The notes beneath the pieces are model-generated. The model did no database searches and had not been told where the DNA came from. It worked only from the letters and a program-made list of their open reading frames with translations. A DNA stretch of 19,841 bases, taken from NCBI GenBank assembly GCA_945957075.1, contig CAMFJP010000008.1, forward strand, positions 1 to 19,841. Direction: 5' to 3'. Positions 1 to 6,902 of this stretch are shown here, piece by piece. Both the position numbers and the translations under genes were made by a program. Source of the DNA: an uncultured Chlamydiae bacterium. Lineage in GTDB: Bacteria > Chlamydiota > Chlamydiia > Chlamydiales > Rhabdochlamydiaceae. Position 1 is the first letter of the stretch, and the number at the start of each line of letters is the position of its first letter.

Positions 1-103
1 ACTCTGTATACCCCATCCCCATCAGCTGTTTTGCATAAGCCTGAGACTCATACTGATTTGTCCGACAACCTAGCGTCACAATTTTAAATTTCTTCTCTGT
101 CAT
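1..103 (-). CDS. mtaB: MtaB/MiaB-like tRNA methylthiotransferase, N-terminal fragment
   Basis: Only the first 34 codons are in the window; the gene runs off the left edge. The peptide starts MTEKKFKIVTLGCRTNQYES and continues QAYAKQLMGMGYTE. The TLGCxxNQYES stretch is typical of the UPF0004 domain at the N-terminus of radical-SAM tRNA methylthiotransferases. Cys13 would be the first ligand of the auxiliary iron-sulfur cluster. NQYES rather than NxxDS/E favours the MtaB branch (2-methylthio group on N6-threonylcarbamoyladenosine-37) over MiaB, but the radical-SAM CxxxCxxC region is outside the window, so the subfamily is inferred. The start ATG at 103-101 has only a weak GGGA stretch upstream. 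A palindromic element ends about 57 bp upstream, so its promoter may lie inside or beyond that element. Confidence 0.8.
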   Translation of the reverse strand, partial: MTEKKFKIVTLGCRTNQYESQAYAKQLMGMGYTE

Positions 104-160
104 CCCATTCCCTAATCGCAATACAAAGCAAGTGACACAGCGGCCCCAAGCGAGCAAAAT

Positions 161-312
161 AGACCTCTTGCATCACCCTCTCTGCTTGGGTAACTCTTGT
201 GATTTTGAACCCAAATTTCGAGGTAATATGGAGACATATTGCCGAGGAATTTGGGTTTAAATCTCCCAAAAAGCGCGACGCTGCCAAACAAATGGCGTTA
301 CGCAAGAGGTCT
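161..312. mobile_element. Palindromic MITE-like element 1 (AGACCTCTT ends)
   Basis: About 152 bp. The ends are inverted repeats: AGACCTCTTGC at 161-171 and its reverse complement at 302-312, flanked on both sides by T-A (160 and 313), so the perfect match can be read as 12 bp. The centre is also self-complementary: AACCCAAATT...GGTAATATG on the left faces AACCCAAATT...GGCAATATG on the right around a GAGA loop. The element is thus an imperfect palindrome end to end. It has no transposase and no credible ORF. A TA or AAT duplication at the edges is possible but ambiguous. The right end closely matches the left end of the element at 18617-18758. Inference: a non-autonomous element mobilised in trans by an unseen transposase. 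Confidence 0.65.
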
Positions 313-314
313 AA

Positions 315-480
315 TAACCTGAACTTTGGGTTTTTTAGGCCCGTGGACCGCGTCAAAGCCCTATTTTTCAACTAATTAGAGCGGCCCTGTATTGAATAAA
401 ATACAGGGCCGCTCTAATTAGTTGAAAAATAGGAGCTTTCACGTGGGCCCACGGGCTTAAAAAACCCAAAGTTCAGGTTA
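315..480. repeat. Nested palindrome 1 (long hairpin element)
   Basis: A 166-bp nearly complete inverted repeat starting 2 bp after MITE 1. The outer arms 315-346 and 449-480 match over 32 bp with one mismatch. The inner arms 361-393 and 400-432 match over 33 bp with no mismatch around a 6-nt loop (394-399). Between outer and inner arms is an asymmetric spacer: 349-359 reads CGCGTCAAAGC on the left, while the right side reads AGCTTTCACG (434-443). The same pair of motifs sits in the same place in the palindrome at 17592-17703 (opposite strand). No ORF and no T-tract follow, so it is not a simple rho-independent terminator. Either strand as RNA or single-stranded DNA would fold into a very stable hairpin. 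Confidence 0.8.
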
Positions 481-492
481 ATAATAACAAAA

Positions 493-689
493 ATGAGAAA
501 TAATACCACCTATCAGACTTACAACATAAGTTTCAAATTTTTTAATCCAGTTCACAGACCTAAAAAATTTTAAAAGCACAGAACCAGCACCTGTCTATTA
601 TCGTTTCTGGGGATTATGATGGAGAAGGTTATATTTTTTATTTACTAGCAGCATACTATTGCAATTTTACAACGGAAATGCAAGAATGA
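493..689 (+). pseudogene. Possible small gene split by a frameshift in an A6T4 run
   Basis: An ATG at 493 opens a 26-codon frame (MRNNTTYQTYNISFKFFN...) that stops at 571-573 just after the homopolymer AAAAAATTTT at 562-571. In the -1 frame an uninterrupted stretch continues to a TGA at 687-689 with plausible protein composition (LSIIVSGDYDGEGYIF... ending FTTEMQE). One extra A in the run would join both into a protein of about 65 residues ending 28 bp before the DUF4143 gene. I do not recognise the product. It could be a decayed gene, a sequencing or phase-variation indel, or chance; the composition and the join at a homopolymer are the only support. Confidence 0.2.
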
Positions 690-719
690 GACTCAAAATT
701 ACAATTGAGTTGTAAAAAT
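664..719 (+). promoter_or_regulatory. Inverted repeats directly upstream of the DUF4143 gene
   Basis: TTTTACAAC (665-673) faces GTTGTAAAA (709-717), and inside it ACTCAA (691-696) faces TTGAGT (705-710). The foot of the larger stem abuts the ATG at 718, where no Shine-Dalgarno is visible. The arrangement could be an operator or a hairpin controlling translation start. The function is inference. Confidence 0.25.
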
Positions 720-1866
720 GCGACACATAAACCGCCTGTTAAAGCCACCAACACAAAGCTTTTTTCTATTGGGACCTAGAGGCACTGGAAAAACCACGTG
801 GCTAAAAGACCGCTACCCACATGCAGTATGGATCGATCTTCTTTTGCCAAGCGAGGTCACTTTTTATGGGGCAAGACCAGAGCGCCTTATCAGCACAGCA
901 GAAGGAGCTGGAGATAATGCAACCATTGTCATCGATGAAATTCAAAAAATCCCCGAACTCCTTTCCATTGTGCATCATCTTATAGAGAAAAAAAGAGGCT
1001 ATCAATTCATTTTGACAGGTTCTTCTGCAAGAAAACTTAAGCGATCCGGTGTTGACCTGCTAGCAGGTAGAGCTCTTCTTAAATTTATGAACCCTTTTGT
1101 TGCAGCTGAAATCGGACTCTCATTTTCTCTAGAAAAGGCTCTAGAAATAGGCATGCTCCCCCTGGCATGGGATAATGCTTCTCCAGAGTCCGTACTAAAC
1201 ACGTACACAGCGCTATATCTGAAAGAAGAAATTCAAGCTGAAGGCTTGGTAAGAAATATAGGAAATTTTTCCCGATTTTTGGAAATCATGAGTTTTTCTC
1301 ACGGATCTTTACTTAATTTAAACAATATTGCCTCTGAGTGCACGATTAGTCGATCAACCGTGTCTAATTATTTACAGATTTTAGAAGATATGCTTCTTGG
1401 CTATACCTTGAATGTGTTTACAAAAAGAGCAAAGAGAGCCTTAACCTCCCATCCAAAATTCTATCTTTTTGATGCAGGCGTGTTTCAGGCTCTTCGTCCA
1501 AAAGGCCCATTGGATAGACCAGAAGAGATTCATGGAGCTGCTTTAGAAGGCCTAGTAGCCCAACATCTTAAAGCATGGATAGATGATCAGCTCGGAGATT
1601 ATGAACTCACGTTCTGGCGCACGCGTGGAGGATCAGAGGTTGACTTTGTGCTCTACGGGAAAGAGTATTTTATCGCTATCGAGGTAAAAAATGGAGATGC
1701 AATCTCTAGAAATGATCTTTCTAGCTTAAAAGCCTTTAAAGAGGATTATCCTGAAGCGAAACGTTTTCTTCTCTACCGAGGTCAAAGACGCCTGATCCAA
1801 GATGACATCCACTGTGTTCCAGTACAAGAATTTCTACTAGACATCGTATCTTTTATGGGTGAATAA
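718..1866 (+). CDS. AAA-type ATPase with C-terminal DUF4143 domain
   Basis: The protein has 382 residues. The N-terminal ATPase domain shows Walker A GPRGTGKT (19-26), Walker B IVIDEIQ (about 70-76) and a sensor-like LTGSSARKL (about 99-107). A helix-turn-helix-like middle region (SECTISRSTVSNYLQILEDM) precedes the C-terminal DUF4143 part. That part ends in FWRTRGGSEVDF...AIEVKNG (about 298-325), an E..D...E-x-K arrangement resembling PD-(D/E)XK nuclease folds. Such proteins are widespread, often on mobile or toxin-antitoxin-like loci. Their role is unsettled, and ATP-dependent DNA-associated activity is inferred. It is the only coding gene in the left island, next to two palindromic elements. 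No Shine-Dalgarno is visible; the first ATG is chosen because the ATPase domain begins at once. Its 3' end overlaps the converging gene by 14 bp. Confidence 0.9.
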   Translation: MRHINRLLKPPTQSFFLLGPRGTGKTTWLKDRYPHAVWIDLLLPSEVTFYGARPERLISTAEGAGDNATIVIDEIQKIPELLSIVHHLIEKKRGYQFILTGSSARKLKRSGVDLLAGRALLKFMNPFVAAEIGLSFSLEKALEIGMLPLAWDNASPESVLNTYTALYLKEEIQAEGLVRNIGNFSRFLEIMSFSHGSLLNLNNIASECTISRSTVSNYLQILEDMLLGYTLNVFTKRAKRALTSHPKFYLFDAGVFQALRPKGPLDRPEEIHGAALEGLVAQHLKAWIDDQLGDYELTFWRTRGGSEVDFVLYGKEYFIAIEVKNGDAISRNDLSSLKAFKEDYPEAKRFLLYRGQRRLIQDDIHCVPVQEFLLDIVSFMGE

Positions 1867-3223
1867 AGCAAAGAGGGGCGCGCACACTACCTCGAAAAGA
1901 GACGATCACAGGCTCCAAAAGCTGTTTCCCAACCTCTTCAACAACACGCACATCACAATGCAGATGCCCTAAAAAATCGACAAATGGGAAGCCTTCAAAA
2001 ACAAAATTTCGATCAAAGTTTGTCAAGCGAAAGCACTCTTTAAAAAAACATCTGCCATCCTTTACCTCAAAAGCAAGCTCACCCAATGAAGGCAGAAGCG
2101 TACTTGCCTCGACTCCCATATTGCCCAATGCATCCAAAGAGAGTCCCTCCCACGTATGCGTAAAAGATAGCCGCCCCTGTCCTCGATAACTTAATACGTC
2201 CCCCCATTTACCCGAAAAGTCTTGTATCTCCACACTCTCGATAACAAGAGGCTCCAAAAAAGAAAGATGCGTAAACTGTAGAGAAGGAGCATAGATATCA
2301 ATAGATTCATCATACAACATGCTCACAGCATGTGCAGAAAGACTTCCCTCTGTAGTATCCAAACGCAGATCATAAAGATCCAAACGATGTACATCAGCCT
2401 GAGCCCTACACCCTAAAGAAAAAGGAATTCTATGCTCATAAGCCACACACTCTCCAGATATAGTGAGCTGAGGGTCCAATACACCCTCTGCGCAATAAGT
2501 TGCAGATAGATTTTCAATGCGCCCCTCTTTACAAGATAAAACGCCACCTTGTAACTCTCCTTGGACAAAAAGCCCCATCTCTGTCTGCGCAATCTCTATC
2601 TGTGTTTTTTCTGCACAAAGCTCAAATAAATCGCTCTGCACTCTTGCCTCTTTGCAAGTAATATCGCATGAAAATGCGCCTGTATTCCAGAGCTGACCTT
2701 TGGCAAAAACAGAATTAGATGCAATTTCAGGGAAGAACATCGAAAGCTGTACATCTACAGCCTCAAAGACAACACAAGCAGCGTTAGGATCCCAATGGAA
2801 AATAACTGTTGCAACAGGGCCTTTATCGCACGCAAGCGCCATCACATCCCCTGCAATATCCACATGCCATACAAGGTCAGCATAATGCACATGGCCTTCT
2901 TGGACTTGCACAGGAAGGGAAAAAAACAGATCAGACACGCGCGCCGGTTCAAAAAACACAACATCTGGACGGACCAAAGTCACCCCATTACGGGGATGAT
3001 ACAACACCCTTTCAACAAAGCAGGCGCCCATCTGATCTTCAATCTCTACACCCTCTAGAACAATAGAGCCCGCCTCAAGATAAGCTTTTTTGTAATGCAA
3101 CGCGTCAAATATAGAGGCATCCATAGTCGCTCTAAGAAAAAGAAATATCCCCCCCTCGAGAAGAGGCCCTCTGGCTAGAAACAGAGCGAAAACAGCTCCT
3201 AAAAAGACAATCCATTTACGCAT
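1853..3223 (-). CDS. Membrane-anchored hypothetical protein (weakly AsmA/TamB-like)
   Basis: The protein has 456 residues. An uncleaved signal-anchor-like helix (residues 3-17, IVFLGAVFALFLARG context) is followed by a long, predicted beta-rich region with few charged clusters. The stretch AGSIVLEGVEIED (about 51-63) resembles the repeating strands of AsmA/TamB/DUF748 envelope proteins, but the match is weak and made by eye. It is the last gene of an operon: its ATG lies 10 bp after the gcvH stop, with AGG at the end of gcvH serving as a possible ribosome site. Being anchored in the inner membrane with a periplasmic body would fit an envelope-assembly role (inference). It ends 14 bp inside the DUF4143 gene on the other strand. 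Coding is well supported by length and operon position; function is unknown. Confidence 0.8.
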   Translation of the reverse strand: MRKWIVFLGAVFALFLARGPLLEGGIFLFLRATMDASIFDALHYKKAYLEAGSIVLEGVEIEDQMGACFVERVLYHPRNGVTLVRPDVVFFEPARVSDLFFSLPVQVQEGHVHYADLVWHVDIAGDVMALACDKGPVATVIFHWDPNAACVVFEAVDVQLSMFFPEIASNSVFAKGQLWNTGAFSCDITCKEARVQSDLFELCAEKTQIEIAQTEMGLFVQGELQGGVLSCKEGRIENLSATYCAEGVLDPQLTISGECVAYEHRIPFSLGCRAQADVHRLDLYDLRLDTTEGSLSAHAVSMLYDESIDIYAPSLQFTHLSFLEPLVIESVEIQDFSGKWGDVLSYRGQGRLSFTHTWEGLSLDALGNMGVEASTLLPSLGELAFEVKDGRCFFKECFRLTNFDRNFVFEGFPFVDFLGHLHCDVRVVEEVGKQLLEPVIVSFRGSVRAPLCFIHP

Positions 3224-3233
3224 AAATAATTGA

Positions 3234-3587
3234 TTACCTGCATTTTAGACAATATGTTGCATGGTCCATTAAATCATCTAATTCCGCTGGATCCATCATC
3301 TCCAATTGGAAAAGCCACCCCTCTGTTTCAGGAGCCGTATTCAGCCTGTCCATATCTAAATTCTGATTAATCGCCACTACCTTCCCAGAAAGGGGGGTAT
3401 ATACATCAGCCGCTGCCTTTGTCGACTCAAGAACCACTGCCCCATCGCCACATGACAAATGCCGCCCAACAGCTGGAAGCTCCACATAAACAATCTCGCC
3501 AATTTGACTTTGTGCGTAAGAAGAAATGCCAACTGTTGCCAGATTTCCCTCAACCCGCACCCACTCATGAGAAGAAGAATAACGCAT
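3234..3587 (-). CDS. gcvH: Glycine cleavage system H protein (lipoyl carrier)
   Basis: The protein has 117 residues, slightly short of the usual 125-130. The N-terminus YSSSHEWV...ATVGISSYAQ, then GEIVYVELP, and the lipoyl motif LESTKAA are diagnostic. Lys57 is the lipoylation site. H protein carries the aminomethyl group between the P, T and L proteins of glycine cleavage. No P or T gene is in the window; in pathogenic chlamydiae an orphan H protein is known, so a role in lipoate relay is possible. The ATG overlaps the stop of the upstream SurA_N-like gene by one base (TAATG), indicating translational coupling. The C-terminus ends in a CLKC pair (Cys113, Cys116), not typical of the family. 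Confidence 0.93.
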   Translation of the reverse strand: MRYSSSHEWVRVEGNLATVGISSYAQSQIGEIVYVELPAVGRHLSCGDGAVVLESTKAAADVYTPLSGKVVAINQNLDMDRLNTAPETEGWLFQLEMMDPAELDDLMDHATYCLKCR

Positions 3588-5650
3588 TAGATCGCCTTTT
3601 TGTTGTCAATTTCTTGAAGAAGCAGCTGCCATACACACCGCCTAGCATCAAGATCAAGAGGAGACTGCACGCGCTCCACAAAAGCCCCATCAATACTTGC
3701 TCTACCGCTATGACGTATAATCTTGGCAAAGCAGGGACTCTCTGTGCTACCTTTTTCCACAGGCGAAAGTTCCCCCTCTGCAAGCTCTAAAAAGCGCTCC
3801 TCCGCAGGAGATAATCCTTTACTACGTGTAACCACCTTTTCTTTTTTTTCAATATGCCAAAATCCCTCTGTGTAGGGTCCAGCCTCTCCCTTTTTTACAA
3901 GCTCTCTCACCTTGTTTAAAAAGGCTAACTGATAAGCATACGCATACGCCTCCAAGCGTGCCGGCTCTTCCGGAAGCAGTGTACGCAAAAAGTCCGCATA
4001 TACATACCTACCAACCACCTCCTCTACCTCTTCAAAAGAACGCCATTGCCCATTATCCTCTTTAAAAGAGCTAGGATATTTCTTGCGCACCTCCGGATAG
4101 GCCTCTTTAAGCTTTCGATGAAGCGCTGCATCCAAAGAGCCATCTCTTACCGACTGCGCAAAAGAAACAAGCTGCTTGTCACGGCATCTTCCGACAACAG
4201 AAATCTTATAAAAATGCATCCCATCAGAAGAAAACCGATGCAGTGCGCGTGCAGCCTCGTTCTCCTCTTCCCCATCTAAAGAAGCCAGACGGACAAGAGG
4301 CACAATATCCTCTCCAACATGAAGATCCTTAAGCCCTGCAAGGCCAGCTCGCCGCAGTCCCCATACAATCCTTTTTTCCTCCGCATCTCTAAGAGCCCTA
4401 TCAATACGATCAACACCAAGCATATGAACTTGCGCACACTCATCCACCTCAAGTCTTTTTTTAGCATCCATAGACTCTAGGTAGGCAAACCTCTCCGTTT
4501 TATCTGCAATGTAAGGTAGCCCCTTCTTGTCCACAAGAACTGCCCACCCCTCATCCTCCATTTGCCACTGCCACATCTGTTTTAAACTCACCTCTGCTGC
4601 CAGTTCCTGCCTGCTAGTTTCCCGATAAACAAGCTCAAGACCCTCTTCAATCAACTCCGGATACTTTTTTTCTACAAAAGCAAGAGGAATCGTTTGAATT
4701 TCATCATACAATTTTGCTTTCAGCACATCAAAAAATGTCTGAATCTGCAACTCCTCAGGCAGAGCATATAAATCCACCTGGACACTTTCTTGCGCATAAG
4801 AGGCAAACTGCGCGCATATTAAAGGATCTACCAAAACAGAGCGCCCAACACTTGCAGAATATAAAGCAAACTCCATCACCTTTTGCCATAATTTAGCATA
4901 ACGCTCTCTACCTTGCACATCAGGGAAAAGGGCAAGAGCCTCTTCAAATGGAACACTGTAGCCAGCTTGCCTTGCCATAACCGATCCATTGATCATCACC
5001 CGCGCCATTAAACGCAGCCACGTAGGACCAAACCACTCCTCCACAGAATGAAACCCAAAAAGCGCAGGATCATAATGCGCAAAATGGGCATCTGGTTTCA
5101 CACGGCCATACTGGCTCATATAGTAACTTAAAATTTGCTTCACCTGCTCCGGGGGCAACCGAATCTGATCCATATATAGTAAAAAAAGGGCGCCGCACAA
5201 ATGAGATATCCCCCCTTCCCCCTTTTGCACAAAGCTCACCCTCTCTGTCATTCCTGGCACAAAATGACTCCAAATCGTCTGGACATTTAAAAAAGGAATC
5301 TCTTTATGAACATAAGGAACATATCTACGGGCCCTGTGCAGCCGCTCTTGTATCTCACTTTCTATCTGTGGCATATAACGCTCTGCTACCATCATCCCAA
5401 GACCTGTTGAGATAAACTCCTTTGCAAAAAATGCGCTCCCCCAACCATTTAAAAGATGAGATAGATCCTCAATATCAGACTCCCTTACCTCAGATCCATC
5501 CATAGCATAGAAAGCAACATGGTCCTGTGATTTACTATCTACCCTCGAATCCAGCGCTCCATACGTACCAAAGAAAAAGAAAGAACAAATCACAACAACC
5601 GCAACACACAGAAAAATTCCTTTCTGATGCGCCCTTAAAAATTGCAACAT
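3587..5650 (-). CDS. Inner-membrane-anchored SurA_N/PpiD-like protein
   Basis: From the ATG at 5650 the protein has 687 residues. It begins MLQFLRAHQKGIFL, with a basic stretch and one membrane helix at about 11-30, then a long soluble region. This layout (cytoplasmic stub, single helix, periplasmic body beginning with a SurA_N-type helical module) is that of PpiD-type chaperones. I do not see a convincing parvulin isomerase domain, so a chaperone without catalysis or a diverged family member is equally possible. The frame stays open upstream to 5707, but a promoter-like pair at 5679-5707 lies inside that extension and the hydrophobic anchor starts after 5650, so the shorter start is preferred. 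First gene of the operon with gcvH and the anchored hypothetical; role in outer-membrane protein folding is inference. Confidence 0.75.
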   Translation of the reverse strand: MLQFLRAHQKGIFLCVAVVVICSFFFFGTYGALDSRVDSKSQDHVAFYAMDGSEVRESDIEDLSHLLNGWGSAFFAKEFISTGLGMMVAERYMPQIESEIQERLHRARRYVPYVHKEIPFLNVQTIWSHFVPGMTERVSFVQKGEGGISHLCGALFLLYMDQIRLPPEQVKQILSYYMSQYGRVKPDAHFAHYDPALFGFHSVEEWFGPTWLRLMARVMINGSVMARQAGYSVPFEEALALFPDVQGRERYAKLWQKVMEFALYSASVGRSVLVDPLICAQFASYAQESVQVDLYALPEELQIQTFFDVLKAKLYDEIQTIPLAFVEKKYPELIEEGLELVYRETSRQELAAEVSLKQMWQWQMEDEGWAVLVDKKGLPYIADKTERFAYLESMDAKKRLEVDECAQVHMLGVDRIDRALRDAEEKRIVWGLRRAGLAGLKDLHVGEDIVPLVRLASLDGEEENEAARALHRFSSDGMHFYKISVVGRCRDKQLVSFAQSVRDGSLDAALHRKLKEAYPEVRKKYPSSFKEDNGQWRSFEEVEEVVGRYVYADFLRTLLPEEPARLEAYAYAYQLAFLNKVRELVKKGEAGPYTEGFWHIEKKEKVVTRSKGLSPAEERFLELAEGELSPVEKGSTESPCFAKIIRHSGRASIDGAFVERVQSPLDLDARRCVWQLLLQEIDNKKAI

Positions 5651-5678
5651 CACACCACCATGCCCTTTTAAAAAGATG

Positions 5679-5707
5679 AATTTAGAAAAAACAGGGGGAT
5701 AAATCAA
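5679..5707 (-). promoter_or_regulatory. Sigma70-like promoter for the SurA_N-like/gcvH operon
   Basis: On the minus strand TTGATT (5707-5702) and TAAATT (5684-5679) are separated by 17 bp, each matching 4 of 6 consensus bases. Transcription would begin near 5672, about 22 bases before the preferred ATG at 5650. Confidence 0.4.
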
Positions 5708-5777
5708 GGTTTTTTAAAAAAATCGACAAAAACCCTCTTTATATGATAAAAAATCACGCCTTAACAACGGATAATAT

Positions 5778-6902
5778 ATGACAATTTCCCCAATAGGCGG
5801 ACCCTACTTTCCAGAGACCTACACAGAGCCGCCCCCTCCTTCAATCGCATGGGACCATTTTAACCTACAAGAAGAACCCTGTCACGATGGCTTAAGACAG
5901 CCAAGTGTTGCGCTCACACTAGCAGGCACAACAATTAGCTGCTGTTTGCCTATAAATACTGATATCTCCGTAGCAGGAAGCTTGGCAACGCGCAAGGAAT
6001 TTTTAGAAAAAACCTTTGAAACCATCTGCCGCACATACCCAAAAAGCGCCCCCCTTTATCTCATTTCAATGGGATCCGATCATCTATTGATGGAGTACAT
6101 CTTAGCCAAAAGCTTAAAAGAGCAGGGCTACACCCTATTTTTTATTGGGATCGATCCCTCCTATAAAATAGCAGACAAACACACTGTAGAATCCCTTCAA
6201 CCTGTTTTACAAACATTTCGCAGAGAAATGGATGTGCCACAAGAGCAGATTCGCTACCTGTCCGATGCAAGACACCTTGAAAAATATCTACCTGTAGGCG
6301 CCCCTGTTGTCCTATTAGAAAGCATGCCCCCCTACGGTTACTGCTTTATGCAAATGGAAAAAAAACAACTTCCAGGCAAGTCCATAGAGGCATTTTTTGG
6401 AGGAGGAAGGATCGTCCCCAAAGAAGCAGCAAATGCCCTGTGTCTTTTCCCCAAAAGCTATGCAACCGTTTTAAAAGATATAATAGCCTATGGAACCGCA
6501 ATCCCCTGCCCCTTTGCCATCGAAAAAGATGGCAAAGAAACCTACCTAGACTATGGAGTAAAAATCGCGCCAGATGGCACCTTTTATGTAAACCTAGAAC
6601 CCCAATGGATCAAAAAGCACCTAGAAATCGCAATCAATAAACTCATATCAGGCATGCGAGAACAAGATCCAAAAAGACCCCTCTCCCAAAAGGAAATCTC
6701 CTTTATCCTTCAAGAAATAGAAAAATTCATTATCTCAAAAAAGATCCCACTAGACTGCCATTTTTCTCTGGACTATGGCTTAGGACGAAAAGCTGCTAAA
6801 GACACCATCTTAAAGCATAGCGTTCCAGAATATCGCACCCTATTTACTCTAAGAGCCGACGCCACACAAGGCTACAGAATCGACATCGAAGAGATCACCT
6901 AA
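5778..6902 (+). CDS. Hypothetical protein, 374 residues
   Basis: I do not recognise this protein. It starts MTISPIGGPYFPETYTEPPPPS, a proline-rich head without signal peptide. The middle carries alternating strand/helix segments (APLYLISMGSDHLLMEYIL, then YTLFFIGIDPSY, then APVVLLESMPPYGY) compatible with a Rossmann-like alpha/beta fold. There is no membrane helix, so a cytosolic or secreted protein is likely. A glycine-rich FFGGGRIVPKE follows. The C-terminal third is helical and lysine-rich. It stands alone on the plus strand, divergent from the SurA_N-like operon, and overlaps the priA stop by 4 bp. Only a weak GGAT ribosome site precedes the ATG, with TATGAT (742-747 of the 5-kb thousand, i.e. 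5742-5747) as possible -10 but no good -35. A lineage-specific enzyme or type III effector is possible; neither is shown. Confidence 0.75.
   Translation: MTISPIGGPYFPETYTEPPPPSIAWDHFNLQEEPCHDGLRQPSVALTLAGTTISCCLPINTDISVAGSLATRKEFLEKTFETICRTYPKSAPLYLISMGSDHLLMEYILAKSLKEQGYTLFFIGIDPSYKIADKHTVESLQPVLQTFRREMDVPQEQIRYLSDARHLEKYLPVGAPVVLLESMPPYGYCFMQMEKKQLPGKSIEAFFGGGRIVPKEAANALCLFPKSYATVLKDIIAYGTAIPCPFAIEKDGKETYLDYGVKIAPDGTFYVNLEPQWIKKHLEIAINKLISGMREQDPKRPLSQKEISFILQEIEKFIISKKIPLDCHFSLDYGLGRKAAKDTILKHSVPEYRTLFTLRADATQGYRIDIEEIT

Noticed and set aside
84..371. 95-codon minus-strand frame across the mtaB upstream region
   Set aside because: It overlaps the mtaB start and runs through the MITE and part of the nested palindrome; its codons follow the repeat structure, with no ribosome site.
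315..480. Reading the nested palindrome as a rho-independent terminator for mtaB or a neighbour
   Set aside because: mtaB is transcribed away from it, no T-tract follows the stem on either strand, and the size is far above that of terminators.
5651..5707. Longer start for the SurA_N-like protein
   Set aside because: The extension covers a promoter-like pair and would place a non-conserved tail before the basic/hydrophobic anchor.
5723..5747. Promoter for the 374-residue gene using TCGACA and TATGAT
   Set aside because: The spacing is only 13 bp, too short for a sigma70 promoter; no better -35 was found.
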